Assembly: GCF_016862195.1 (NCBI RefSeq)
Contig: NZ_BOMM01000001.1
Span: forward strand, 425,444 to 489,443
Reading direction: 5' to 3'
DNA from: Paractinoplanes ferrugineus
GTDB lineage: Bacteria; Actinomycetota; Actinomycetes; Mycobacteriales; Micromonosporaceae
Length of the DNA: 64,000 nucleotides
Shown: one piece after another, positions 1 to 11,977 of the stretch
Layout of the letters: each line of letters begins with the position of its first letter
How positions within the stretch are numbered: position 1 is the stretch's first letter
Notes under the pieces: generated by a model
Told to the model about the DNA's origin: nothing
Databases searched by the model: none
What the model saw: the letters and a program-made list of their open reading frames with translations, nothing else
Position numbers and translations under genes: made by a program

Positions 1-170
1 CGGTCGGCGACGCCTCGCAGACGGCGGCGGTGCTGTCCGACGCGGACACGGTGGAGACGGTGATCGCCGAGGTCGCGGCGACCCGGATCACCGAGCGCGG
101 GGCCACCCGCGGCGACGACAAGGTCTCCGAGGCAGCGATGGAAGACCGCAAGCGAGAGGGCTACTTCTGA
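1..170 (+). CDS. cysD: Sulfate adenylyltransferase small subunit CysD, C-terminal end
   Basis: This is the 3' end of a gene that begins outside the window. The last 55 codons read into the ending MEDRKREGYF, the characteristic CysD C-terminus, preceded by a TRITERG segment where the family has a TR-SER pattern. CysD is the PAPS-reductase-like, ATP-pyrophosphatase-type subunit that forms adenylyl sulfate (APS) from sulfate and ATP together with the GTPase CysN. Its TGA overlaps the ATG of cysN by one base (TGATG), so the two subunits are translationally coupled. The identification rests on this short C-terminal piece plus the cysN neighbour. Confidence 0.93.
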   Translation, partial: VGDASQTAAVLSDADTVETVIAEVAATRITERGATRGDDKVSEAAMEDRKREGYF

Positions 171-1468
171 TGACCCAGGCACTGCTCGAGGCCGAGAGCG
201 CCCCGGCTCAGCGGATGGACCTGCTCCGCTTCGCCACCGCGGGCAGCGTCGACGACGGCAAGTCGACGCTTATCGGCCGGTTGCTCTACGACACCAAGTC
301 GATCTTCGCCGACCAGCTCGACGCCGTCGAGGCGGTAAGTGCCGCGCGCGGCGACGAATACACCAACCTCGCGCTGCTCACCGACGGTCTGCGGGCCGAG
401 CGGGAGCAGGGCATCACGATCGACGTGGCCTACCGCTACTTCGCCACCCCGCGCCGCAAGTTCATCATCGCCGACACCCCGGGGCACATTCAGTACACCC
501 GGAACATGGTAACCGGCGCCTCCACCGCCGACCTGGCGCTGATCCTGGTCGACGCGCGTAAGGGGTTGGTCGAGCAGTCCCGGCGGCACGCCTTCCTGAC
601 GTCGCTGCTGCGGGTGCCGCACCTGGTTCTGTGCGTCAACAAGATGGACCTCGTCGACTGGGACAAGTCGGTCTACGACAAGATCGCCGACGAGTTCACC
701 TCGTTCGCGGCCAAGCTCGAGATCACCGACCTGACGATCATCCCGGTCTCCGCGCTCAACGGCGACAACATCGCCTCCCGCTCGGAGAACAGCCCGTGGT
801 ACGAGGGCTCGTCGCTGCTGCACCACCTGGAGCACGTGCACATCGCCTCCGACCGCAACCTGGTCGACGTGCGCTTCCCGGTGCAATATGTGATCCGCCC
901 GCAGTCCACCACGGTCACCGACTACCGCGGTTACGCCGGTCAGGTCGCCTCCGGCGTGCTCAAGCCCGGCGACGAGGTGATGGTCCTGCCGTCCGGCCTG
1001 ACCAGCACGATCGCCGGCATCGACACCGCCGACGGCCCGGTCGCCGAGGCCTTCCCGCCGATGTCGGTGACGGTCAAGCTCAGCGACGAGATCGACATCT
1101 CCCGAGGCGACCTGATCTGCCGGCCGAACAACGCGCCGGCCGTGGCCCAGGACATCGAGGCCATGATCTGCTGGATGGACGAGTCGGCTCCGCTGCGGGT
1201 GGGCGCCAAATACACGATCAAGCACACGACTCGTACGGCCCGGACCGTCATCCGCGGCCTGCAGTACCGCCTCGACGTCAACACGCTGCACCGGGACGAT
1301 TCCGCCGGCGACCTCAAGCTGAACGAGATCGGCCGGGTCAAGCTGCGCACCACCGTGCCGCTGCTGGCCGACGAGTACCGCCGGAACCGCACCACCGGCG
1401 GCTTCATCCTGATCGACGAGGGCACCAACCGCACGGTCGGCGCCGGCATGATCATCGAAGCCCAGTAA
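170..1468 (+). CDS. cysN: Sulfate adenylyltransferase large (GTPase) subunit CysN
   Basis: This 432-residue EF-Tu-like GTPase drives ATP sulfurylase activity of the CysDN complex in the first step of cytoplasmic sulfate assimilation. The P-loop GSVDDGKS lies at residues 25-32, DTPGH near residue 102 and NKMD near residue 157, followed by two beta-barrel domains. The length is that of a stand-alone CysN: there is no C-terminal APS-kinase (CysC) domain, so APS is either phosphorylated by a separate kinase or reduced directly. The ATG shares one base with the cysD stop. The 3' end overlaps the convergent STAS-HATPase gene by 17 bp. Confidence 0.96.
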   Translation: MTQALLEAESAPAQRMDLLRFATAGSVDDGKSTLIGRLLYDTKSIFADQLDAVEAVSAARGDEYTNLALLTDGLRAEREQGITIDVAYRYFATPRRKFIIADTPGHIQYTRNMVTGASTADLALILVDARKGLVEQSRRHAFLTSLLRVPHLVLCVNKMDLVDWDKSVYDKIADEFTSFAAKLEITDLTIIPVSALNGDNIASRSENSPWYEGSSLLHHLEHVHIASDRNLVDVRFPVQYVIRPQSTTVTDYRGYAGQVASGVLKPGDEVMVLPSGLTSTIAGIDTADGPVAEAFPPMSVTVKLSDEIDISRGDLICRPNNAPAVAQDIEAMICWMDESAPLRVGAKYTIKHTTRTARTVIRGLQYRLDVNTLHRDDSAGDLKLNEIGRVKLRTTVPLLADEYRRNRTTGGFILIDEGTNRTVGAGMIIEAQ

Positions 1469-2264
1469 CCCGTTTCGCGGCCGGCTGCAGGGTGGCCCAC
1501 ACCACCTTCCCGGTCCTGGCCGGCAGGGCGCCCCAGGCATCCGCCGTGACAGTCACCACGCGCAGGCCCCGGCCGCGGTCGTCCAACGGATGGCCCGGCC
1601 GGGGCCGCGCCGGTTTCCGCATCTGCGGCAGCACCGGGCTGCCGTCCGACACGGTCAGGTGAATCCCGGCCGCCCGCCGGCTCACGGTCACCCGCATCGA
1701 CGTGCCACTGTGCTCGATCGCATTGGTCACCAGCTCCGACATCACCAGCCGGGCCGGGTGCAGCAGATCCTGCAATCCCCACGTCAGACAAGCCCGGGTG
1801 ACCAGGTCGCGGGCCAGGCTCGGCGAGTCCGGCTCGGACGCCAGGACCAGTGTCGTCCGCTCGTTCGACGGCAGCCGGCTCGCGATCGCCACCCGGGCCT
1901 GGCGAACCTTCGCGTAGACCGGCAGATGGCCCTGTCCCGCCGACCGCTGCATCCGGTCGGCCAGCGGCAGATCGGCCGGGATGCACAGCGCGAGCTGCAC
2001 CGACGGCCGCAGCGCGGCGGCCGAGGACCGCGCCGCCAGCCAGGTGGTGGCACTCTCGCAGCGGGCATCGTCCAGGCCGGACAGATCGAGGATCATCGCC
2101 TCCGGGTGCCCGGCCAGACATTCGTTCAGCGTGGTCGTCGCCCGCTCCCGCAGCGTCCGGTCCCAGGCGCCACGCACGGACAGGAGGGCGACGGCGGCGT
2201 CGAGGTCACCCTCCACGACGACCGAGGAGTCCTCGGACTGTGGACACGCTGTGCTCACTGGCAT
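1452..2264 (-). CDS. STAS-like domain fused to RsbW/SpoIIAB-type HATPase
   Basis: This 270-residue protein has two parts. Residues about 15-115 resemble a STAS (anti-anti-sigma) fold, with the pattern AMILDLSGLDDARCESATTWL. Residues about 135-260 form a small HATPase of the anti-sigma kinase type, with an N box ELVTNAIEHSG, a VSDGSP G1-like box and RGRGLRVV as G2-like box. Such HATPases bind sigma factors or phosphorylate STAS antagonists in partner-switching circuits. Having both modules in one chain suggests an intramolecular switch, which is inference. The ATG at 2264 was chosen because upstream codons lack homology-like content. No sigma factor or phosphatase lies beside it. Confidence 0.8.
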   Translation of the reverse strand: MPVSTACPQSEDSSVVVEGDLDAAVALLSVRGAWDRTLRERATTTLNECLAGHPEAMILDLSGLDDARCESATTWLAARSSAAALRPSVQLALCIPADLPLADRMQRSAGQGHLPVYAKVRQARVAIASRLPSNERTTLVLASEPDSPSLARDLVTRACLTWGLQDLLHPARLVMSELVTNAIEHSGTSMRVTVSRRAAGIHLTVSDGSPVLPQMRKPARPRPGHPLDDRGRGLRVVTVTADAWGALPARTGKVVWATLQPAAKRVTGLR

Positions 2265-2305
2265 GACGTCACGGTAATCGCGGACGGTGATTCTTGGGCC
2301 CGTCC

Positions 2306-2348
2306 TTGACCCGCACGAGTGATCGGCTTTAAGTACTGCAACGTTGTA
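2306..2348 (+). promoter_or_regulatory. Putative promoter and LacI-type operator of the adjacent regulator gene
   Basis: TTGACC at 2306-2311 and TAAGTA at 2330-2335 are 18 bp apart and read toward the LacI-type gene. TGCAACGTTGTA at 2337-2348 is a near-perfect inverted repeat with the central CG typical of LacI-family operators. It overlaps the expected transcription start and ends 12 bp before the GTG start, so negative autoregulation is likely. This rests on pattern only. Confidence 0.5.
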
Positions 2349-2360
2349 AGGTGCAGAGCC

Positions 2361-3395
2361 GTGCCGCCCCGACTGAAGGACGTCGCCGCCCGTGCGGGCG
2401 TGTCGATCAAAACGGTGTCCAATGTGGTCAACGGCTTCGTGCACGTCGCACCGGAGACCCGCAGGCGGGTCCAGGCCGCCATCGATGCGCTCGGCTACGT
2501 GCCCGATCCGACCGCCCGCCGGCTGCGGGGCGGCGGCTCCGGGGTGATCGCGCTGGCCGTGCCCGAACTGCGCTCGCCCTATTACGCCGAGCTGGCCGGC
2601 CTGATCGTGCAGGCCGCCGAGCCGCGTGGCTGGACCGTGCTGATCGAGCAGACCGACGGCCGCGGCGACCGGATCACCGGGCTGCGCCGGCACTCCGTCG
2701 ACGGCCTCATCCTCGCCCCGCAGGGAGTCGATCGCGAGGTGCCGGACGGCCTTCCGACCGTACTTCTGGGGGAGCGGGTGCTCGACGGCCAGACCGACCA
2801 CGTGGCGGTCGACGGAGCCGCGGCCGCGGGCGACGCCACCCGGCACCTGTTACGCCTGGGACGCTGGCGGATCGCGGCCATCGGCGCCCCCGACCGGCCG
2901 CCCGCGATCATCCGTACCCAGCGACTCGCCGGCTTCCGCAACGCGCTCGCCGACTCCGGGCTGGCGGTGGACCCGCAGCTGGTGGTGCCGGTCCCGGGGA
3001 TGCACCTGGCGGACGGCGCGGCCGCGATGGCGGGGCTGCTCGACCGGGTCGAACGCCGGCCGGACGCGGTGTTCTGCTTCACCGACTCGCTCGCCCTCGG
3101 CGCCATCCGTACCTGCCTCGAGCGCGGCCTCGACGTGCCGGGCGACATCGCGGTGATCGGGTTCGACGGGATCGAGGAGGGCGCTTACAGCACCCCGTCG
3201 CTGAGCACCATCGCCCCGGACACCGCCCGGATCGCGCAGCTCGCGGTCGACCTGCTCGCCGAGCGGCTCGGTGGCGGTCCGTCCGCCGCCAAGCCACCCC
3301 GCGAGATCTGCGTCGGGCACCGCCTGGTGGCCCGGGAGAGCACCCTCGGGTCTACGAGTGCTCGGAGTCGGTGGCCTCCTCGATCGCGTGCGTGA
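2361..3395 (+). CDS. LacI-family transcriptional regulator
   Basis: This 344-residue regulator begins with the LacI helix-turn-helix and hinge (RLKDVAARAGVSIKTVSNVV), then a periplasmic-binding-protein-like sensor domain with the family patterns VDGLILAP and IAVIGFDGIEEG. It would bind a palindromic operator as a dimer and release it on binding a sugar or nucleoside. The GTG at 2361 is preferred over an in-frame ATG at 2319 because the HTH starts directly after it, as in the family, and AAGG lies 9 bp upstream. It converges on the galE-galK operon, but nothing in the sequence shows that it controls galactose genes; no sugar transporter is adjacent. The ligand is unknown. Confidence 0.9.
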   Translation: MPPRLKDVAARAGVSIKTVSNVVNGFVHVAPETRRRVQAAIDALGYVPDPTARRLRGGGSGVIALAVPELRSPYYAELAGLIVQAAEPRGWTVLIEQTDGRGDRITGLRRHSVDGLILAPQGVDREVPDGLPTVLLGERVLDGQTDHVAVDGAAAAGDATRHLLRLGRWRIAAIGAPDRPPAIIRTQRLAGFRNALADSGLAVDPQLVVPVPGMHLADGAAAMAGLLDRVERRPDAVFCFTDSLALGAIRTCLERGLDVPGDIAVIGFDGIEEGAYSTPSLSTIAPDTARIAQLAVDLLAERLGGGPSAAKPPREICVGHRLVARESTLGSTSARSRWPPRSRA

Positions 3396-3546
3396 TCGCA
3401 CCCGTGAGGTCACCGGCCGGTACCGCGATGTCCTCGCCGTCGACTTCCTCGGCCGATCTGGTCTCCGGTTCCGGTTGCGGCGCCGTGGCGCCCCCGCCGA
3501 ACCCGAACTCGTTCGGCTTGTCGGTTTCCCGCGCTTCGCTCGTCAT
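3352..3546 (-). CDS. Small acidic hypothetical protein downstream of galK
   Basis: This 64-codon frame (an alternative ATG two codons upstream gives 66) encodes a Glu/Asp/Pro-rich peptide with a central FGFGGG stretch and no recognisable domain or membrane segment. Third positions are strongly GC-rich, as in real genes here. It starts 28 bp after the galK stop on the same strand and is therefore probably a third cistron of galE-galK. Its 3' end overlaps the convergent regulator by 44 bp, and that overlap could also produce a spurious frame. I do not recognise it. Confidence 0.5.
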   Translation of the reverse strand: MTSEARETDKPNEFGFGGGATAPQPEPETRSAEEVDGEDIAVPAGDLTGAITHAIEEATDSEHS

Positions 3547-3574
3547 GCCCACCGGTTACCCGCGGGCCGAACTT

Positions 3575-4701
3575 CTAAAGCCGGGCGGCGCCCGGACCCG
3601 CGGTGGCGATCCAGCAGGTGGGGGCGGTGAAACCAGCCTTCGTGTACGCCTTCTCGACAGCCGCCACGACCTGGTCCGCGCGGTCCGCCTCGATCAGTGC
3701 GAGCACACAGCCGCCGAAGCCGCCGCCGGTCATCCGGGCGCCGTGTGCCCCCGCCGCCAGCGCCGACTCGACCGCGATGTCCACCTGCGGCACCGTGATC
3801 TCGAAGTCGTCGCGCATCGAGGCGTGCGAGGCGGTCAGCAGCGGGCCGATGTCCCGGGTGCGGCCGGCCCGCAGCAGCTCGACGGTGTCGAGCACGCGCT
3901 GGTTCTCGGTGACGATGTGCCGCACCCGGCGGCGCATCACCTCGTCGTCGAGCTTGCCGAGCGCGTCGCCGAGCCCGTCGACGGAGACGTCGCGCAGTGC
4001 CGGCACACCGAGGATCCGCGCGGCCTCTTCGCAGGACTTGCGGCGGGCGCCGTATTCACCGTCGACGTGCTGGTGCGGGGCGTTGCTGTTGATCACCAGG
4101 ATGGCCAGCCCCTCGGCGGCCAGGTCGAACGGGATCTGGTCGACCTCGTAGGTGCGGCAGTCGAGGAACAGCGCGCGACCCTGCTGGCAGCGGATCGACG
4201 CCGACTGGTCGAGGATGCCGGTGGGCGCGCCGACATAGACGTTCTCCGCCCGCTGGGCCAGCGCCGGGCGCCGCTCCAGCGGGAGGTCCAGGCGGCCGAG
4301 GTCGATCAGCGCGGTGAGGACCGACGACTCGAGCGCCGCCGAGGAGGACAGGCCGGCGCCGACCGGAACATCGGAGTCGAGGGCGATCCGCGCGCCGGGC
4401 ACGTCGAAGCCGGCGTCGCGCAGCGACCAGACGATGCCGGCCACATAACTCGCCCAGCCGGTCACCTCGCCCGGCTCGGTCTCGCCGAACGTGATCGGGT
4501 CGTCGGCGAACGTGGAGCACACGGTCCATTCCCCGGGCGCGGCCGTGCGCACCGCGGCGACGGTGCGTTGCGGCAGGGCGAAGGGCAGCACGAAACCGTC
4601 GTTGTAATCGGTGTGCTCGCCGATCAGGTTGACCCGGCCGGGCGCCGCCCAGAGGCCCTCGGGCTCGGTGCCGAACCGCTCGCGGAAGATGTCGGACGCG
4701 G

Positions 4702-4705
<4 letters not shown>
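3575..4705 (-). CDS. galK: Galactokinase
   Basis: This 376-residue GHMP kinase phosphorylates galactose to galactose 1-phosphate in the Leloir pathway. The galactokinase signature [15 protein letters not shown] lies at about residues 23-37. The GHMP ATP-binding motif [13 protein letters not shown] is near residue 115 and the C-terminal [12 protein letters not shown] motif near residue 330. Length is normal for the family. Its ATG overlaps the galE stop in an ATGA, so translation is coupled. No galT (uridylyltransferase) is present beside it, which is unusual for a gal operon; galT must lie elsewhere or be replaced. Confidence 0.95.
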
Positions 4706-6841
<2,136 letters not shown>

Positions 6842-6845
6842 GGCG

Positions 6846-7358
6846 GTGAGGATCGGCGTCGCGATAGACATCCCCGAACCGTGGGGGGAGCAGCTGACCC
6901 GGCGCCGGGGCGAGGCCGGTGATCCGCAGGCGGCCTACACCCCCGCGCACGTCACGCTGCTCGGCCCGACCGAGGTGGCCGACGGGGCGCTGCCCGCGAT
7001 CGAGCGGCATCTGGAGAAGGTCGCGGCCACGCAGCTGCCGTTCACCATCCATCTGCGCGGCACCGGCACGTTCCGGCCGATCACCGAGGTGGTCTTCGTG
7101 ACCCTCGCGGTCGGGATCAGCGAGTGCGAACTGCTCGCCGAGGCGATCACGTCGTCCGACGACATCGAGCGCGGCTCACGCTTCCCCTACCACCCGCATG
7201 TCACGGTCGCCCAGGACGTCTCGCCGGAGCAGCTCGACGCGGTCTTCGACGATCTCGCCGACTTCTCGGCCAAGTTCCACGTCGCCTCGTTCACGCTGTT
7301 CTCCCACGGTGGCGAGGGTCCCTGGCGTCGACGGCGCGACTTCCCCCTGGGTGTCTGA
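6846..7358 (+). CDS. 2H phosphoesterase (2'-5' RNA ligase/LigT-like)
   Basis: This 170-residue protein carries the two H-x-T/S motifs that define the 2H phosphoesterase superfamily: HVTLLGPT near residue 37 and HPHVTVAQD near residue 118. Family members cleave or ligate 2',5' and cyclic phosphodiester bonds in RNA or nucleotides. The substrate cannot be read from sequence. It starts with GTG four bases after the trpS stop and is almost certainly cotranscribed with it, so a role in tRNA or RNA repair is plausible but inferred. Confidence 0.87.
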   Translation: MRIGVAIDIPEPWGEQLTRRRGEAGDPQAAYTPAHVTLLGPTEVADGALPAIERHLEKVAATQLPFTIHLRGTGTFRPITEVVFVTLAVGISECELLAEAITSSDDIERGSRFPYHPHVTVAQDVSPEQLDAVFDDLADFSAKFHVASFTLFSHGGEGPWRRRRDFPLGV

Positions 7359-7393
7359 GTTTCCGGCGGCGTGATTTCGGTTACGGTGCGCGC

Positions 7394-8305
7394 GTGAATC
7401 CGATCGATCGGGCGTACGACGCCGCCGAGGCACGGATCATGCGGCTGCGTTACCGGTTCCGCTACTTCGATCACCTCAGCCGCGCCCTGCTGCGCTTCTG
7501 GGACGTGCAGGGCGGCCGGCTCGCCGCGGCCATCGCCTACTACGGGTTCTTCGCGATCTTCGCGCTGCTGCTGATCGGGTACTCGATCTTCGGGATCCTG
7601 CTCACCAACAACAACGAGCTGCTCAACATCGTCACCGAGTTCCTCGCGCAGAACCTGCCGTTCCTGGACGTCCAGGCAATCCTGTCCAGCGGCAAGACGG
7701 TCGGCATCGTCGGCATCCTGGGCCTGACCTTCACCGGCATCGGCTGGGTCGAGGCGATCCGCTCCTCCCAGCGGCTCATCTGGCGGATCCCCGAGCAGCC
7801 CGGCTACATCGGCGTACGGCAGGCGCTCGACCTGCTCGTGCTGATCGGGCTCATCCTGCTGCTCGCCCTCTCCCAGCTCGGCGTCTACGGCCTGGAGAAG
7901 GTGACCGACTGGCTCGCCGACGGTTTCGTGCAGTCGGCGGTGAGCTGGCTGCTCACCATCTCGGTAAACATGATCCTGGCGGCCGCTCTGCTGGCCGCGG
8001 TGCCCCGGTTGCGGATGACGGTGCGCCGGATCGCGCCACCGGTGCTTCAGGTCGGCATCGGCATCACCCTGCTCAACACGGTGGGCAAGACCTTCGTCGC
8101 CCTGGTCGAGCGCAACCCGGCGTACGGCCTGGTCGGTTCCGCCGTCGGCGTCCTGGTCTACCTGTACGTCTTCAACCAGCTGCTCCTGTTCGGAGCGGCC
8201 TGGGCGGCCACCAGCCCGCACGGCCGGGTAGTGGACTTGTCAGCTGACGATAAAACTGCTCCCGTGGGGCGAAATAGCTGGATTCGGCACAGCAGCCCGG
8301 AATGA
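7394..8305 (+). CDS. YihY/BrkB-family inner membrane protein
   Basis: This 303-residue protein has about six hydrophobic segments. It shows the family signatures RLAAAIAYYGFFAIFALLLI near residue 40 and YGLVGSAVGVLVYLYVFNQL near the C-terminus. YihY proteins are conserved membrane proteins once mis-annotated as RNase BN; their function is unclear. The GTG at 7394 is preferred to a longer frame that overlaps the 2H phosphoesterase gene. It probably continues the trpS transcription unit. Confidence 0.88.
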   Translation: MNPIDRAYDAAEARIMRLRYRFRYFDHLSRALLRFWDVQGGRLAAAIAYYGFFAIFALLLIGYSIFGILLTNNNELLNIVTEFLAQNLPFLDVQAILSSGKTVGIVGILGLTFTGIGWVEAIRSSQRLIWRIPEQPGYIGVRQALDLLVLIGLILLLALSQLGVYGLEKVTDWLADGFVQSAVSWLLTISVNMILAAALLAAVPRLRMTVRRIAPPVLQVGIGITLLNTVGKTFVALVERNPAYGLVGSAVGVLVYLYVFNQLLLFGAAWAATSPHGRVVDLSADDKTAPVGRNSWIRHSSPE

Positions 8306-8306
8306 T

Positions 8307-8711
8307 GTGCCCGTGGGCACACTCGTGACGCTGGACCTGCCGGTGAACTCGCCGGTGGCGGACCTTCCCTGGGTCATCACGATCGGGTCGCTCGGCGACG
8401 AGGAGGACTGGGAACCCGTCGTCTGCGGCCCCTACGAACGCGCCCACGCCCTCGCGCTCGCGCAGGCCGTGGTCGCCGACGAGGACCTGATGGCGGTGGT
8501 CGAGCCACTGCTTCCCCGGGTCGACGCCGAGGCTATCCGGGACGAGATCGAACTGGCCCGGGCCGGCACCGAGATGCCTTCCACGGAGGGCGACCAGGAC
8601 ATCGACCAGGAAACCCGGCGCGTGCGCCCCGGGCGGGCGCCGACCGAGGCCGAGGTGCGTGCCGGCTGGGTCCGGATCGCCACCCGACTGGCTTCGACAC
8701 CGGCATCCTGA
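8307..8711 (+). CDS. Hypothetical protein, small and acidic
   Basis: This 134-residue soluble protein starts at GTG 8307, one base after the yihY stop (TGATGTG), with a second in-frame GTG two codons on. The first 70 residues contain PWVITIGSLGDEEDWEPVV and an alanine-rich helix. The rest is charged, with a VRPGRAPTEAEVRAGW segment. I do not recognise a domain. The tight junction with yihY and the GC-rich third positions support it as a real gene. Confidence 0.72.
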   Translation: MPVGTLVTLDLPVNSPVADLPWVITIGSLGDEEDWEPVVCGPYERAHALALAQAVVADEDLMAVVEPLLPRVDAEAIRDEIELARAGTEMPSTEGDQDIDQETRRVRPGRAPTEAEVRAGWVRIATRLASTPAS

Positions 8712-8800
8712 CGGCCCGGCCCAGGTCCGGTGGAGCAACTACCGGAGACGCGTGGCATGCTTCGAATTCAAAACGAAAGCTTGCTGCAAAGGGTGACGGC

Positions 8801-9037
8801 ATGGTGATCACACGGCGCTGGGCGCTCTTCCTCGTCGGCGTCGGCGTCTGGACCTGGTTGATCTGGCCCCGCTTCGGCCTGGCGATCTGGAACGACGACC
8901 GCGCGTTCGCCGGTGGCCGGCCCACGTCGTTCCTCTGGGTGCACGCCGTACTGATCGCTGCCTCGCTGGCCATCGGCACGACTGTCGGCGTCCTCGGCGT
9001 ACGCGCCTGGCGCCTGAAGAATTCGCGGCCGGACTAG
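8801..9037 (+). CDS. SCO4848-family small membrane protein
   Basis: This 78-residue protein has two membrane segments separated by a short loop: ALFLVGVGVWTWLIWPRF, then WNDDRAFAGG, then LWVHAVLIAASLAIG ending in VGVLGVRAWR. This pattern (W-x2-F near a first helix, IWND-x-F, VH before the second helix, GxxG at the end) is that of the actinobacterial SCO4848 family, of unknown function. AAAGGG lies 10 bp before the ATG. The preceding 40 bp are unusually AT-rich and probably hold its promoter. Confidence 0.82.
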   Translation: MVITRRWALFLVGVGVWTWLIWPRFGLAIWNDDRAFAGGRPTSFLWVHAVLIAASLAIGTTVGVLGVRAWRLKNSRPD

Positions 9038-9215
9038 GCGAACAGCCGAAAAATTAACGGCATGTTTCGCAATCATCGGTCAATTCATTCTTAGATCCAC
9101 CTAAACCGGCGTTCAACCTGATCGCCGGTTGCGGCGAGATAACGGTGCGCCAACGGTCTGGGGCAAACCTCGGCTGACGTCTTGGCCTGCGGCTACGCTC
9201 CCCACCTTGAAGCCT

Positions 9216-9233
9216 CACCGACGGGTGTCGGTG
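9216..9233 (+). promoter_or_regulatory. Small hairpin just upstream of the BMP lipoprotein start
   Basis: CACCGAC (9216-9222), loop GGGT, GTCGGTG (9227-9233) forms a perfect 7-bp stem. It ends 6 bp before the AAGGAGGG Shine-Dalgarno sequence of the lipoprotein gene. It may protect the mRNA 5' end or modulate initiation; nothing identifies a ligand. Confidence 0.3.
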
Positions 9234-9252
9234 TGCATGGAAGGAGGGCGTC

Positions 9253-10347
9253 TTGCGCCCAGTACGTGGGAAGCGGATCCTTGCGGTTCTCGCGGCCGGT
9301 GGGCTGACCCTCGCCGCCGCCGCTTGTGGTGACGCCCCGGACGAGACTCCCAGCGGTAGCAGCTCCGCGAGCACCGCAGCCGCATACAAGGCCTGCATGG
9401 TCACCGACACCGGCGGCATCGACGACAAGTCGTTCAACGCTTCCGCGTGGGCCGGCCTCCAGGCCGCGAAGACGCAGGCCAGCAACGTCGACCCGAAGTA
9501 CGTCGCGTCGACCGCCGAGGCTGACTACGAGCCCAACCTGCGTGGCTTCGTGACCCAGAAGTGCAACTTCATCCTCTCGGTCGGCGGCCTGATGGGCACC
9601 GCCACCCAGAAGGTGTCCGACGCGGAGAAGAGCTCCCAGTTCGCCATCGTGGACAGCGGGAGCACCGGCGCCAACGTCTTCCCGATGCAGTTCGCCACCC
9701 ACCAGGCGGCGTTCCTCTCCGGCTACCTCGCCGCGGGCTACTCCAAGTCGGGCAAGGTCGCGACATTCGGTGGCATGAAGATCCCGCCGGTGACGATCTT
9801 CATGGACGGCTTCGCCGACGGCGTGGCCTACTACAACAAGCAGAAGAGCAAGAACGTCACCGTGCTCGGCTGGGACAAGGCCAAGCAGACCGGTAGCTTC
9901 ACCGACGACTTCGCCAGCGCGGCCAAGGGCAAGGCACTCGCCAGCACCTTCGTCTCGCAGGGCGCCGACGTGATCCTGCCGGTCGCCGGCGGCACCGGCC
10001 TCGGTGCGGCCGAGGTCGCCCAGGGCTCCAGCGGCAAGGTGTCGATCATCTGGGTCGACCAGGACGGCTGCAAGAGCGCGGCGCAGTACTGCGGTGTCTT
10101 CCTGACCACGGTCGTCAAGAACATCGAGGACGCGGTCGAGAAGGCGGTCGTCGCCGGCGCCACCGGTCAGCCGCTCGCCGCGACCCCGGGTTACCTCGGC
10201 ACGCTCGAGAACAACGGCGTCGAGCTCGCTCCGTACAACCAGTTCGACAGCAAGATCGACCAGGGTCTCAAGGACGAGGTCGCCAAGCTGAAGACCGACA
10301 TCATCTCGGGTGCCGTCAAGGTCGAGTCGGCCAACGCCCCGAAGTGA
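9253..10347 (+). CDS. BMP-family nucleoside-binding lipoprotein of an ABC importer
   Basis: This 364-residue lipoprotein has a signal peptide ending in the lipobox LAAAAC (Cys near residue 19), followed by a Ser/Thr-rich linker and a periplasmic-binding fold. The family marks are DTGGIDDKSFN, ADVILPVAGGTGLG and the late EDAVEKAV helix. BMP (PnrA-like) proteins deliver purine and pyrimidine nucleosides to the membrane permeases encoded next door. The TTG start at 9253 is supported by a near-perfect AAGGAGGG 5-6 bp upstream. First gene of the uptake operon. Confidence 0.93.
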   Translation: MRPVRGKRILAVLAAGGLTLAAAACGDAPDETPSGSSSASTAAAYKACMVTDTGGIDDKSFNASAWAGLQAAKTQASNVDPKYVASTAEADYEPNLRGFVTQKCNFILSVGGLMGTATQKVSDAEKSSQFAIVDSGSTGANVFPMQFATHQAAFLSGYLAAGYSKSGKVATFGGMKIPPVTIFMDGFADGVAYYNKQKSKNVTVLGWDKAKQTGSFTDDFASAAKGKALASTFVSQGADVILPVAGGTGLGAAEVAQGSSGKVSIIWVDQDGCKSAAQYCGVFLTTVVKNIEDAVEKAVVAGATGQPLAATPGYLGTLENNGVELAPYNQFDSKIDQGLKDEVAKLKTDIISGAVKVESANAPK

Positions 10348-10441
10348 GCAGGTAGGTAACATCCTGGCCGCCGCTCGACCGTGAGGAAAACTCGCGGCCG
10401 GGCGGCGGTTGCCCTTGAAAGCCGAGCGTCAGGAGATTCCG

Positions 10442-11973
<1,532 letters not shown>

Positions 11974-11977
<4 letters not shown>

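Noticed and set aside
161..1540. 459-codon leftward open frame opposite cysN
   Set aside because: cysN has complete GTPase motifs on the plus strand. The leftward frame is a high-GC shadow rich in Arg, Gly and Val with no domain.
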